From NCBI GenBank assembly GCA_008360975.2, contig CM039193.1, positions 12,762,501 through 12,826,500 of the forward strand: DNA of 64,000 bases, given 5' to 3'. Below the pieces are notes generated by a model that was not told the DNA's origin, searched no databases, and saw only the letters and a list, made by a program, of their open reading frames with translations. This document shows positions 40,447-52,049 of the stretch, in pieces (position 1 is the first letter of the stretch; every line of letters begins with the position of its first letter). The translations under genes and the position numbers were made by a program. The stretch is from Lichenostomus cassidix (taxonomy: Eukaryota; Chordata; Aves; Passeriformes; Meliphagidae).

Positions 40447-40762
40447 TGTGATTTTAATATACTTTATTGAAAAAAGTACACAGTTTAAATTGTTTTCAAT
40501 GGGACAAAGCAATGGTCACCTCTATCTACCAAGTCCTTTTTTGATGAATCATGACTACCATATGCCAAATTCACATCTGCATGACTTGCAAAGTAAAAAG
40601 ATAAATCTTTTTTCAACATATCTTTAAGAATTTATATCACCAACAGTTTAAAATCATGAAATGCTGATGCTCTGACTATATTTCATGTCCTCTATGTTGC
40701 ACCATTTCCCAGTTCACAGTTTATCCATGTTTTAGCATGCCAGTTGAACATTTCAGTCAATG
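40447..40762 (-). other. CACNA2D3: CACNA2D3 3' UTR (inferred)
   Basis: This is the minus-strand sequence between the CACNA2D3 stop codon and a predicted cleavage site just past the AATAAA signal. It is AT-rich with no extended open frame. At about 315 nt it fits my recollection that mammalian alpha2delta-3 mRNA has a short 3' UTR. The left boundary is an estimate placed 10-20 nt downstream of the hexamer, at a CA dinucleotide. Longer 3' UTR forms using other signals further left cannot be excluded. Confidence 0.6.
40463..40468 (-). terminator. Polyadenylation signal AATAAA for CACNA2D3
   Basis: The plus strand reads TTTATT, so the minus strand carries the canonical AATAAA about 295 nt beyond the stop codon. 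A CA and then a short GT-containing stretch (CAGAGTGTATTTTAAG) follow on the minus strand, compatible with cleavage and a downstream element. A second AATAAA lies at 40380-40385 and could serve as an alternative. Confidence 0.6.
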
Positions 40763-40855
40763 TCACCTGGAGAAAATCATCAATAGCAGAGGAAGAAGAA
40801 CAAGAGAAGGTTTAGCAGTAAGGCCTGAGACACCTCCACATTCTCTTGCATTTTC
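40763..40855 (-). CDS. CACNA2D3: CACNA2D3 last coding exon with stop (93 bp coding)
   Basis: Final coding exon of calcium channel alpha2delta-3. On the minus strand the acceptor is TTATTTTCTTTAG and the exon starts in phase 0. It encodes ENARECGGVSGLTAKP and SLVLLPLLLMIFSR, then TGA at 40763-40765. The ECGG motif followed by a short spacer and a terminal hydrophobic run of about 12 residues is the layout of a GPI-anchor attachment signal, and GPI anchoring is known for alpha2delta proteins. The Gly pair after Cys is the likely omega-site region by analogy with alpha2delta-1. The terminal PLLLM-FSR is specific to alpha2delta-3, while the VSGL after CGG resembles alpha2delta-1 more than mammalian alpha2delta-3 as I recall both. 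Confidence 0.95.
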   Translation of the reverse strand, partial: ENARECGGVSGLTAKPSLVLLPLLLMIFSR

Positions 40856-41716
40856 CTAAAGAAAATAAAACAACAACAAAGGAAGATAAATACAAGCCAT
40901 TACACTCAATTAGGACACATGATAATTCAGCAGACATAGGCATTATAACAGTGGTGCAAGCAACAAAGCCCATGAACTGAATAGACTCAGGAAGTAGCAC
41001 AGGTAAAGGGATTGATCTGAACAAGTTGAGGTTGTAGAGTGGGTAAGAATGATCAACAAGCACTGCACCATCCCTTCTTTATCCACTTTATACTTCAGGT
41101 CTTATTTTACACTGCATTGCACCACCAGAGGCATGAAATAAAGTTACAAGAGAGGAAAGAGGATGTCTGTGAACATATGATGTACAAACCACTGCAATCA
41201 CCTTCCAGTCTCTATCAGATCTCCTTGGCACTGTGCAAAAGGGTTATGCAGAACACAGAGCAGTAAATACATGTAGAGAAGGAGTCTCTATCTCTCCCAA
41301 GCAATATTATGTGTACACATAGTGACTACAGCATGATAATTGTGATACTGAAGCTAATTACTGAAACAATCATTAACAGCACAAAGTTCCCAACCATTTC
41401 TAACAGGGAATCCTGTGGTCAGTGCTTGAGCCAGTGTGAATTTTCAGATATTCCTGGCTGCCAGCTGGTGCTCACATCCTACCATGTTCCCTTGCATGAC
41501 ACAAACAGTCTGCAAAAGCAGCAACTCAAGACATCGTCCACATAAGTACAACAAAAGTCTTGTAGCACTTAAAATATCACTCACTTCCCTTATTACTGAG
41601 TCTTCTTAATACTTCCCAACATATCATCTTGGAAGATAGTTTTCCTGTTTATTATTTTTCAAGCAATAAAACATTTACCAGAGCCCAAAAGAAAGGCAAA
41701 GTAGATAGAAACTTAC
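40856..41716 (-). other. CACNA2D3: CACNA2D3 last intron (U2-type, 861 bp)
   Basis: This GT-AG intron lies between the penultimate and last coding exons, with donor GTAAGTTT and acceptor TTTCTTTAG. Nothing inside it looks like a further exon or a recognisable repeat. Confidence 0.9.
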
Positions 41717-41799
41717 TTCAGGGTGAAATCCATGACAAGATTCTGGGCGTCTTCTTATCTTCTGTGATTTTAGCCGTTCACACTTCAGGGATTCATTAT
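41717..41799 (-). CDS. CACNA2D3: CACNA2D3 coding exon (83 bp), begins at a U12-type AC acceptor
   Basis: Penultimate coding exon of calcium channel alpha2delta-3. The two leading bases (AT) complete Tyr. The exon then reads [18 protein letters not shown] and ESCHGFHPE, and ends in phase 0 at a strong GTAAGTTT donor. The basic [19 protein letters not shown] segment matches mammalian alpha2delta-3 as I remember it, with Ser for Ala in KSQK. Upstream there is no AG at the boundary. The intron ends in AC after a TCCTTAAC branch motif at 41810-41817. Two Cys residues sit either side of the Arg-rich patch. Confidence 0.95.
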
Positions 41800-41809
41800 G
41801 TACGAGGCA

Positions 41810-41817
41810 GTTAAGGA
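41810..41817 (-). promoter_or_regulatory. U12 branch-point motif TCCTTAAC
   Basis: The minus strand reads TCCTTAAC, an exact match to the U12 snRNA-pairing branch consensus core. Its position 12 nt upstream of the AC acceptor is optimal for minor-spliceosome introns. Confidence 0.9.
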
Positions 41818-42597
41818 GAGACCTTCTGAGCATTGCATGTGCATGGGAGTGTTTTGAAATGAGTACAGAGAGAATCTTTCAGCTCCATTCTTCCTCTCCA
41901 TCAAAACCCCAAGCTGATATGTGTGGTCACCATCAGAAAAAGAAAGTGATTCTAGTGCTTTCCTCTCCGTGTTCTGTATTTTCAACAGCATATTGCACTT
42001 TCACTGCTGACCTGTCTTTCCATAAGTCTGCAATAAAAGCACACTGCAGGCTGCTTTTGACAAATTCCAACTTATGGGAAAAGACTAATCTTGAACTACC
42101 TGAACTAAAGGGCAGCTAAATAAAATGGAAGTGGGGCAGCTAAAAATCAAGTGATATATTTATTTTGCTACATTTTTTATGTTTTTGGAAAGCAGGATTC
42201 TGAAACATTTTCAATGCTCCAGTCCAGCTCTACAACAAAGAGATCTCCATATTTCAAGGAGTTTTATAAGTTCCAATATCATGAGGTCCATTCTTATAAG
42301 AAAATTACATAGCTAGTGCCTAATTTGAAAGATATTCAGCTATCTAAAGATGACCATGACCTTATGCTACTTAAAGATCCACATAAGCTTGTTTGCTTAA
42401 TTCATATTGGCTGCTCAAAAGAAAAACCAAAAACAAAGTGAACTCTCATTGGAAAAATAGTAAGAACACATTCCCAGCTGGCTTAATTTCAAACAGCACT
42501 TAGAATGGGTGATGATGTCACACAATGCAGTTTTTAAATTACAAGAAATTTTTCTACATTTGCATTTTGGATCTCTTTCTGACCATTTTGTAAATAA

Positions 42598-42605
42598 AAG
42601 GATAT
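42598..42605 (-). promoter_or_regulatory. U12-type AT-AC 5' splice site ATATCCTT
   Basis: The minus strand reads ATATCCTT immediately after the exon, an exact match to the U11/U6atac-recognised donor consensus. An overlapping GT two bases upstream is the kind of decoy that a GT-AG-only gene predictor would choose. Confidence 0.9.
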
Positions 42606-42718
42606 ACCTTATTTCTATAGGTGCCATGGTAATTGGTGGGATAGAATCACAGAAGCATTCATTATCTACTACCACCATGAAGAGGTTGCTACTTGGAATC
42701 TGCTGGATAACAAAAGAC
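42606..42718 (-). CDS. CACNA2D3: CACNA2D3 coding exon (113 bp), ends at a U12-type donor
   Basis: Internal exon of calcium channel alpha2delta-3. On the minus strand the acceptor is TTTTTAATTTTCAG. The first base (G) completes the Lys codon left open by the previous exon, and the sequence then reads SFVIQQIPSSNLFMVVVD, NECFCDSIPPITMAPIEI and R. The last base (T) starts a Tyr codon. ITMAPIEIRY and SFVIQQIPSSNLFMVVVD are hallmarks of alpha2delta-3 (and its close relative alpha2delta-4) as I recall them; NECFCDSIP differs from the mammalian form. The 3' boundary is set by the AT-AC donor ATATCCTTTT, not by the GT two bases upstream. Only this choice gives the expected Arg-Tyr-Asn across the junction. 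The open frame that continues leftward past 42606 is intronic. Confidence 0.95.
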
Positions 42719-45700
42719 CTGAAAATTAAAAAGAAAACAAAAAATGGTTATTTTATCAGCATTTCTATGCCACTGGTTCTTGTTGGGAATTTATCAGATT
42801 TTTCCTTTTCAGACTTTAGTACTGAATTCTGCTCCATTCTGACTGCCCAGCTCAGTATTTATCATCTGGAATGAAACAGATCCTCAGCACTGATGGAGGT
42901 TCTCCTGCAGCCACACACTGATAGCTCACAGTCCCAAACTTGAGCCTCTACCCTCATATTAGGGTCTTGAAGCAACAGCAGCTACTGATCCCAGCTTCCA
43001 TCTGTCCTCTTGAGAGCCATTCTATTACTGAGCCAACAAAACAGAGATTCAACCTCAAAATCTTCCTAAGAGAAGAGATTTATTTTAGAATAATAAAGAC
43101 TATCTGGGACAAATATGGTGATAATTCAGCACCACATTCAAATGAAGACAAAATAGGCAACTCAAAGGGAGAGAAAAAATTAAGACTTTTTTCTGAGAAG
43201 GAAAGCACCCAGGGGAGACCAGGGAAGGATGCTGTGGGCACCAGTCAGTGATGCACAGAGTTTCAAGGAGCTGAACTATAAGCACACACCAAAGAGAAAA
43301 GGGGCAGAAGGCAGAGCCAAATAGGCACCATTTAGCTTTTTCTTTGAAATTCAGGACACAATACAAAGAATGGCTTTAAGGCTCAGACCCAATTCTTAAT
43401 GAAATTTTAAAACAATCTGTTAGAATTTTTATATCCTATCAGCAGAGTATTGGCCATATCGAATCTCACTGAAATCTGGCAATTCCAAGAATTAGGTGTT
43501 TTTCAGCATGGTTTGCTGGTAAATGTACAGAACGTTAAGTGAGGGTTTGAGCACCAAGAAGATGTGGAGAGAAACATATTTTTCCTCAGACATCTTTCTT
43601 TAAAATACATATTATCTTACTATAATAACTCCCTGCTTTTTCCAAAGATCACAGAAGATGAAATAGCAGAGAGGGCAGGGAATATTTAAACCTAGCCTAA
43701 GAAAAAAAATTTGGAAAACTTACTATAAAAATGTTGCCAACGGAAAGATTAAATGCTTTTCAGTATTTTTTAAACTTACTGAACCTCCATTAAAATTACA
43801 CTTAGAGTGATCTGCAATATGTTAACTTTATGTTTATACATGAAATATACATTTATGGCATAATGTAAAAGGCTGAACTTTATAAATGTACCTACCAAAC
43901 AGCTGGAGCATGTAGCAAGACTGACATCATTGTAATGGAGCATCTGTGGCTTTGTGGATTTGTGTGTGGGAGAAATGGGGCCAATAAAAGGAAAGGAGGG
44001 AAAATCTTTAGCAGGCAATAGCACCGAAATTGTACTGCATTAATTTCTCAAAACAGCTATGAATAAATCAAACAGTAAAGGATAGAAAAAACATTATTTT
44101 TATTCCCAGAAATTGGCACAATTTGGATTTTGTGCTGTCTAAAACTTATATTTATTTTACCTTTAAAACTAGCTGAGAAAATACCCTGATCATAAAGTGC
44201 TGTAACAATTAATTGGATGCTAAATGATCAATTTCTTTTTGCTGAGAAGGGAGTAATTATTCTTGTTTTACCTATGGTGTGCCCAACTTCAAACCCTTGT
44301 GTGACACCCATTTTTGTGACCCCCAGGTGAACGCTGAAGCCTGTGGAAAGCAGGTAGCATAGAGCCAAGCTTAAAGGTGCTCCTGAAAGCTGGGCACATT
44401 TCCCATTTTTGTTCTTCACCCACTTCTTTGAGGTGCCATGAGGGCTGTGCAGTACAAGGTTATTCCTTCCTCAAACTAGAAAAGGAAAAAGTTCCTATCA
44501 CTTCACCTAGCTGGGATGGAAAGGGAAAGCACTTGACTGAGCAGAATGTTTCAGCTACAGAACTAGGATGCTGAATAAAGTATTACACAGCCACACTACA
44601 AAGTCTAGCAAAATTTTCTGTATCACTTTATTACTCTAAGCCTTTATAGTTTTTGACTTCATCAGTTTGGGAAATGCAGTACATGCACTGATTGGTGGAA
44701 ATTATGAATTAAAGGAAGTTCAAGGAGCAATGTATTAGTTCAATGAAAAACCCTCTTTGCTACCCTAGGAATTATATCATAGGTATCAACTAATTACACT
44801 GACTCTGTTTACCAAACAGTGAATATTTTTACAAATCCACACTCTGTTTAACTAGTGCAGAAGTTTGTGAAGTGTCTAACTGTATGGTGGCTGTAACAGA
44901 ACATGGGATTACTATTAAGAACTCTAAAACAATAAAATGTTTGGCTCACTGCAGCAATTTTTTCCATAGTGCACCATAATAACTAGTATCTTGCAAAGTG
45001 AAACTCCCAGTAGAAGTGAATTAAAATGTTCTCTTCCATCAAGCAGTATATGGATGTTCTCCCTTGCACAATTCTCAAACATAATCTGGAAATGAAGTTG
45101 TAAAGCCCACATATCACCAAGTAAAGACAGAGGACTGAAGACCGAGATTGAGCTGAGCAAATAAATAAGGGCAAAAAATGTCCATTTTAGCTTTCTTTTC
45201 TATTAATAGCTTGCACAAACAAATCATACTTCTTTCAGCTGCTGTAATTTAATATCATTTCACAGTCATGAGATACTCTTACCCTCACCAGCTCAGTGGC
45301 AAAGCAGTTTGTGGCAGTCGTGACCACCACAGCTGCTGTGACTATTCAGACCATTCCCATGGCACTGCTTCCATGCCCAAACTGGATAAAGCACACAATC
45401 ATCCCAGCAGCAGCTCTGCTGCTTGAGATCAGCCTGCAGTTCCCATGGTGACATGCATATGCATCTTTGAAATTCATTTTGAGCCTTCATGCCAGTAAGT
45501 CCCAGGAACCAAACATTCAGAGGAAACAAAAGGTGCATGAACACAGTCAGACCAAAGCCTTTCAGAAAGTGAGACATTCCACCAAAATACCTCACTGTGC
45601 TCGCCAAGGCTCGGTTGCAAGGGAGAAAAAACTCCAGCAAAGAGCTTCCATGGCTGCAGTGAGAAATAAAGTTGCTGACAAAGTAAGGAAAATGGTCTTA

Positions 45701-47067
45701 TCTTCTTGTGAGATCCACTGTGAGTCTCTAAAGTTTCTCTCACAATAACCATTTCTGAACACCTGCTGGCTTAAGCTGGCATTTGTGTCCCTGGCAATAT
45801 GGAAACCAACTCTCAAGGACTGAGTAAAGGCTTTGGCTGAACTTCATTGGTGTTTTAACAATCAAAAGAAAGTCTATGTTTAATCGCCTCAGTATCATGG
45901 AGAATGTTCCACATTTAAAGGGTAAAGCCCTTTTTGTGTTAAGTACTGTAAATCTATTGATTTGAATCCTTTTCCTTTGCAGCAGCATCATCACTGGTGG
46001 TCATTTGCTGGGCCAGCACAGAAATAGGTTTGCATATATCTCCAAATATAAAACCACAATAAACTGTTGGGGTTCCTGTTGAAGCCGCTTTGAGTCAATA
46101 AGACGCTTATTAATAATTTCCCCTCCATCTTTCATCCACTGAGGAACTGGCTTGGTTTATTTGATGTGCAGGTTCAGAGGCTTAAAGCAGACCTGAAAAC
46201 AAACTGTTTCTTGACTTTGTGGGGAAGGTGAGGAAGGAAGAAATTTAATACTTGAAAGGCGTAGACAGAGAGGGGGAAAAAAATCCAGTTATGCCAAACT
46301 ATTTTGTTAGTGAATAAAAAATAACAACAGAGAGTAAGTCTGCAAGGAAATCTGTAGTTTAAGTCACAGCATTAAAAATATTTTGTCACATTGCACACAC
46401 AGTATCTGTTTCTTTTTAACCTGTTTTGGTATTAGTCCATATAAAAATATCTGCACAAATAAAATACAAATTGATTTGGGGAAAAAAAAAAACCAGCTTC
46501 ATGTTTTAATTGAAAATAGTAAATATTTGCTCAAAATGCAATTCTTATTGATCTGCTCCCTGAAAATTAATTTTTCATTGTGGAATTAAATAGGAAGAGA
46601 CTTGGAACTCAAGTACTGCTGCATTCATAATTATGTTTTGTAGTCATGCTTCTAAAGGCATGAAAGAAAGTACACCTTTAATGTGTGTCTGGTGGTAAAA
46701 TGACTCTTCCCACAAATAATCAGTTCTTTCTAACTCCTTCAGATAACCTATAACTTGAAAAGCATCATAACATCACTGCAGTGCAAATGCTGGAGTGCAA
46801 TCACAGCAGCTGAACTCAGGTTATTGCATTAGAAGGGTGATCACCTCCAGCTCTGGACATGCAGAGACACAGAGAATTCAAGAATAATTCAGGGCAGGAG
46901 CTTGGCTCTGGGCATCTGAGTCATCCTCTGCAGGAGGGTCCTTCTCTCTAATGGATGAACAGTGATTCTTCAGAGAAATACACTCTGAACAGGATGAAAC
47001 ACGAGACCTAAACAAAGTGTGGGCTACAACATCTGTTCTAAGAGAGCCAGAACACCACATTCAAGTC

Positions 47068-47130
47068 TGGTTGGTTGGGGGCTTTTTTGGTTTGTTTGTT
47101 GGTTGTTGGGGTTTTTTTTAATTTTAATTT
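47068..47130. repeat. T/G-rich low-complexity tract
   Basis: A strand-asymmetric run of GGTTGGTTGGGG, TTTGTTTGTTGG and TTGTTGGGGTTTTTTTT blocks inside the large CACNA2D3 intron. Four or more G-runs are present, but too irregular to call a quadruplex. Confidence 0.75.
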
Positions 47131-50100
47131 GGAATCTCTCCCTTTTATTTGTGTATGTAAAAGTTTTTAAAGAGTTATAATATATATTCTGTTGTTATGA
47201 TAACTTTTTCCTCACACTATGTTTAAGTAAAACCAATCAAACAAACAGAAACCCCCAACCTAATTCCTGAAATGTCACTTCTTTTTCATACTATAAGAAT
47301 CACTTTTTACTGTGAGGAGAAATAATTAGAATATACACAGTATAGGAGCAGGGACTGAGCTGACACTACCCTTGCTGCACTGCCTGTGCTCCTGTCTCTT
47401 CCTTTCATCTTTCCCTCTCCAAACCTCTGGGGTGGCAAACTATTAGTGAGGCACCTGGGAGAGGGACAAACCTGTCTGGAAAAGGAGGGAGATGTTCCAA
47501 GGGGGAGGAAAGGACAGGGGTGACAGGACAAGCAGTGCCCTGTGGGACAGGGATCCAGGGCAACTGGTTAGCAGCTGCTGCAGGAGGCTTTGCCATGAGG
47601 CCTCTGTCTCCTTTGAGATTTTGGAGCATTTCTTATCTTGATGGAAACAGGCACAGCAGGAACAAGGCAGAGCTCTGCCCTTTTTCCCTCCTTACTGCTG
47701 TATCTCTGGAGCACCCAGCCCAGCTTGCTGGCCAATGTGAAGATCACACAGTTCTGTAAGTCACTGCTTTCCCTTCTTAATGCAGCTCATTGCTTCACTA
47801 CAAACACCTCAATCACAAGGTGCAAAATGTATATCTGGTAGGCTTAACACCTTGTCTCTGAAATGCCGTTGGCTTCACCTCTCCTTTCCTGGCATAGCTG
47901 GATCAATAACAGGCAAAGCTAAGGGAATTCTATTTCAGACACACCAGAGATGTCTCTTGTCCAGCTAAGCAAACCTAACCTTTAAGCTGTTTACTCTCCA
48001 CTATTTGACTACAGCATCTGCCATTAAAGGAAATCGATATTACTGTTAAGCAGCTTAGTCTCTGTATTTCCGTGCAGGAGAGCTAATCCATTGCCTTGTC
48101 CACTGGTGTTAAATTTTGGAGAGGATATAAACTGAACACAGATGGGAGGTTTCCCTGCTAGTAAGCAGCCACTTACACAGCCCCAGACTCAGTGAATCTT
48201 AAGGAAACTTGTTCAGCACAGCATATTTGTATGGGCTGAGGGTGGCCAGGCAGCTGTAAGAGAGGACAGAGTCATTTTGGGTTGCTCAGGCCGAGGATCC
48301 CAAACATCATTTCTTGGAACTATTTTCCTTTTCCTGGCTTGCAGCCCTGCTGCCATTAGCTGGTGACTCCTGACACTGCTTCAAGACTTGTTCCAGCAGC
48401 AAAGAATGGCAGGGAACCTCCTGAGAGCATGCAGAAATCTCTGATTGTCAGACCCGGGGTTCCCTGTTTCCTTCAAACAGCTGCAAAGGCTGGAAAGTGT
48501 TAGAGGGAACAGAACTAATGTCAAGCAGCATGGAACTCAGAAGAAACTTACAGGATAAAACTATGCTTGTGGAAAAAAACATTTAGAGAAAAGATCTGCT
48601 CATTATACTGAAGAATGGAAGATATTTCTTTGTAATTTGGGGAGGATTTGAACTCAGCAACAAGATTAAAAGCAATTTAACTTGTTGAAAAACAATGCTG
48701 TGTGTTTCTTGTTAAAAAGTAATTCTTGTTTTCTCACAGAAATAGTTCATTATTGCCCTTTGCTTTAAAAGAACCTTGTTCATAAGTAATAATTGCTGAT
48801 CTACATGCTGTATTTTACAATCAATATTCCCTTTAAACTTACAAAAATACCCTGCTGCTATATCTGTGCTCATAACGACAGATTCTCTGCAGTAGAGTAT
48901 GTGGTCTCGACAAACACACGGCTTAGGCAGGATTTTAGTCATATAAATATTTAAATGACTGTTTGGATTCACTTTTAATTCCATGCTCAGGAGCTTTAGC
49001 AGCCTGATTTAAGGGCAAAAAAATCCATATATGTTTTTTCCATTTGTTTCCTGAATGACCATAGGAACACTATTACTGTAGTTTAATGCCACAGTGATGA
49101 CTGTAGGACTTAAAATCAAATTATGAGTAGAATATCAGAGCATTGTGTTAGCATGTGTCATTCCTGCACATACATAACCATATCAACCATTTTTAGGTGA
49201 CAGTAGAAAAGATCTTTTAAACACCACTTGTTTAGCTCAGGCAGAGAAATCCTACAAAGCATGGAAGAATTTCACTGTGAGTAGTTTGAACTGAAATAAA
49301 TGTAGGGAAATATTTTCAAATTGGCAACGTAACCACATGCACAAAGATGGGAGAAAGTAGTCTGAATTTCCATGGTGCTCAGATAGCCCTCACTGGCCAC
49401 TCTGCGTCTTGAGCATCACTGTAAACTCAGCCATTTCCCTCTGGGCCTTTCAGTGGATTTTTTGCATGCATAGTTAATGAACTTGGAGTATTTTGGATTA
49501 AGATGAGTTGTAACTTTGGGATTACATTTCATATCTGTCAAATGTGATCTTTCCTATTTTTTAGAGGAAAAAAAAATCCTACCAGCAGCAGGGTAGAGTA
49601 AATGGAAAATATTGTGCACACTGCACTCAAATATGTGTTACTCACATAACTGTTGGTTGCAAATGTTAAGCCCTAATGGTCTGGAACAAACTTTAAGCAT
49701 TCAACTGAAATGCAGATATCCACTTTGCCGTTTCCCAACTCCTATCATGTGCTTTCCAGGCTGCTGGCCGCAATTCCAACCCACATTTCTCTCACTTATC
49801 ACATTTTTGCAATGAATGAATGAAATGTTTATATCACAGTCAAGTTGGGCTACTTGTTTTTTGTTTTCTCGGGTTTTTTTTTCCCCCAAATAAACGATGA
49901 TAGAGAATGAAATATCTTCAATGCAATTTATAAAAACAACATATATGCCAATAACAACATTTCTGAGAGCTAGAGCAGTACATAAAAAATCAGCTAGTGG
50001 TTCTCTCACATGAAGAGAGGCAGATAAACTCCCAGCCTCAGGCTTGTAATCGGACCCTGACCTCATGCTAGCAAAATATTGCCTCCACATCCAGCCTGAC

Positions 50101-51978
50101 TAACTGTAGGACAATTTGGTATCAGTGCAAACAGGCTCAGAGCAAAGTTTAGAGCTGAGGATTTAGGTGAGCAGCGTCATCCTCGCCATTCCTGTGCCTG
50201 CTGAATGCTCAGAGCCCCACAGAGCTGAGCCATGGCTGGAAACCCCTGGGCTTCAGGCAGGATCTCCCAGAAGTGTCCATCCTCTCCCAGTGCCCACCAG
50301 GAGATGCTCAGACAAGAGTAGCTGACCAACAGCATGTGAGGAATGCTGCAAACATCCCAAAACTGAGAGTGTACAGCCTTTAGGATGAAAAAAATCCTTT
50401 GTGTAATGAGGAAGTGGACTGTTTGTAACTTTTTAGTGCTGCCACCCTTCTGTATGAGGATGTAGGATAATGGAGAGTTTCAGACCTCCAGGTTTAAAAT
50501 ACTGACAATTTTTTTTCAAAGAAAACAAAACCAGAAATTCCACAAATTTTATATAAGAGCCAACATTCATACCCCTGAACAAACCCAAGCTGAGTGTGGC
50601 ACAAGTGGGTCTCTGCAAGCAGAGTGGGTATCTGGTTCTGTGCTCACTATGACCAACAGAGGAGATACTGTAATTGGCACAAAGCAAATCATCTCAGAGG
50701 TCTCTTATAGACTTTGTCTTTTGACAGTGACACCTGGTTAACAGGACAACAGAAAAGTCAGAGAAGTTATCCAGGCTGAAAAATGCATTTCTACTACAGC
50801 ATTCAAGCAAATATGTGTTTTTTAGCAGAGTTCTTTAGTCTACTCACGTAGTTGTGGTTTGTATCAAGAGACATCTCAGATCATGTTTTTTTAAAATGCT
50901 ATATGATTTCTAAGCTGGGTTCTAAATATAATTTAAATATTAAAAAACCAGTTGATATACTCTGGTTTAAGAAGGCTCACAGATGTCATATGACATTGTA
51001 AAAGTAACTTGTGAATTGCAAGAATTAGTAAGTATTCTTTTCCACAACTTCAGGTCAAGTTTCATCTACAATATGATTCTAGCAAGGAGCTGCACAACAG
51101 AAACTGAAGTACAAAAAGCAGAAACAACCAGGAGATTCACATTAAAACTGTAATAAATCCTAGAACTAAACTGCTCATTGGACATGTCCACAGTGTTTTG
51201 CAAGGGTGTTGTTAATTTATTTCTGTTAACATAACTTTAGCATTGGTTCAGAAGGCCACATCTGAAAGAACTAGGCACACTAAATGCCATCTTTCCCATA
51301 GCCAGCTAAAGCTATATATTTAATGTAATATACAAATGTTCCTTGCATGGCTCTCAAATCTTAAGATTCATGTTGTTTTTTCTAAGTTAAAGGCTTTTTG
51401 ATATCCATTTAGCTCTCTCAAACTCTTTAAAAAGGAAAGTTCTCCATGTACAGATGTCTAAGCCATGTTTGCATTGTTTTTCATCTATGATATAATATGA
51501 ATATATTAGAAACTAAAATTAATGTTCTAGTATTAACAATTCTTCACAAGCATGCCTGGCTTTAAAAATTCATTGCATAATTTCTCAATTTCAATATTTT
51601 TTTCTATTCCATTGTTAATAAAATAATATATATTGCTACTGAGCTCAATATATTAGGGCATTCACACAACTTTTTAAATCCCCTGTCATTAAAAAGCATC
51701 CTTTCATTGCATCAGCTACTATCTATCATTTGGTTAATATTTATCGATGCTTGTTCAAAATGGGAAATTAAGCTAACTTTAAAGTAGATTATTATTTACA
51801 TTTTAATGGAGTACTGATTTTAACTGAGAACAGTGAATGGGTGCAGATCATCACCTTCCCACACAGAGGTTTTATTGGAGGTGGGGAGCTAAGAGAAAAA
51901 GTGTACAACTCATCCTACTCATGAGAAAAATCTAAAATGCTCCAGAATTCACGAAGCATAGCAAAATAATTCTGATAC

Positions 51979-52049
51979 AAAAAAAAAAGCCACACCCAAA
52001 ACCCAACCAAACAAAAAAAAACTAAAAAAAGGCAAAGGAAAAAAAAAGC
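51979..52049. repeat. A-rich low-complexity tract
   Basis: Several A-runs of 7-10 separated by CCACACCC, CCCAACC and GG interruptions. This may be a decayed retroposon tail, but no body is recognised. Confidence 0.75.

Larger units (their letters stand above)
41800..42605 (-). other. CACNA2D3: U12-type AT-AC intron of CACNA2D3 (806 bp)
   Basis: Read on the minus strand, the intron begins ATATCCTTTT directly after the exon's AGGT. It ends TCCTTAACTGCCTCGTAC directly before ATAATGAATCC. The donor matches the minor-spliceosome AT-AC consensus (ATATCCTT), and TCCTTAAC is the consensus U12 branch site. The branch A (41811) is 12 nt from the first exon base, within the narrow spacing typical of this class, and no polypyrimidine tract follows the branch site. 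Splicing here yields Arg-Tyr-Asn-Glu, the junction expected from the family. The bounded segment contains no other recognisable feature. Confidence 0.92.

Noticed and set aside
42415..42678. Stand-alone 87-codon gene on the minus strand
   Set aside because: Its first 25 residues are the end of a CACNA2D3 exon and the Met is internal. The remainder is translated U12-type intron.
47068..47130. G-quadruplex in the T/G-rich tract
   Set aside because: G-runs are mostly two bases long and irregularly spaced, so the tract does not meet a standard quadruplex pattern.
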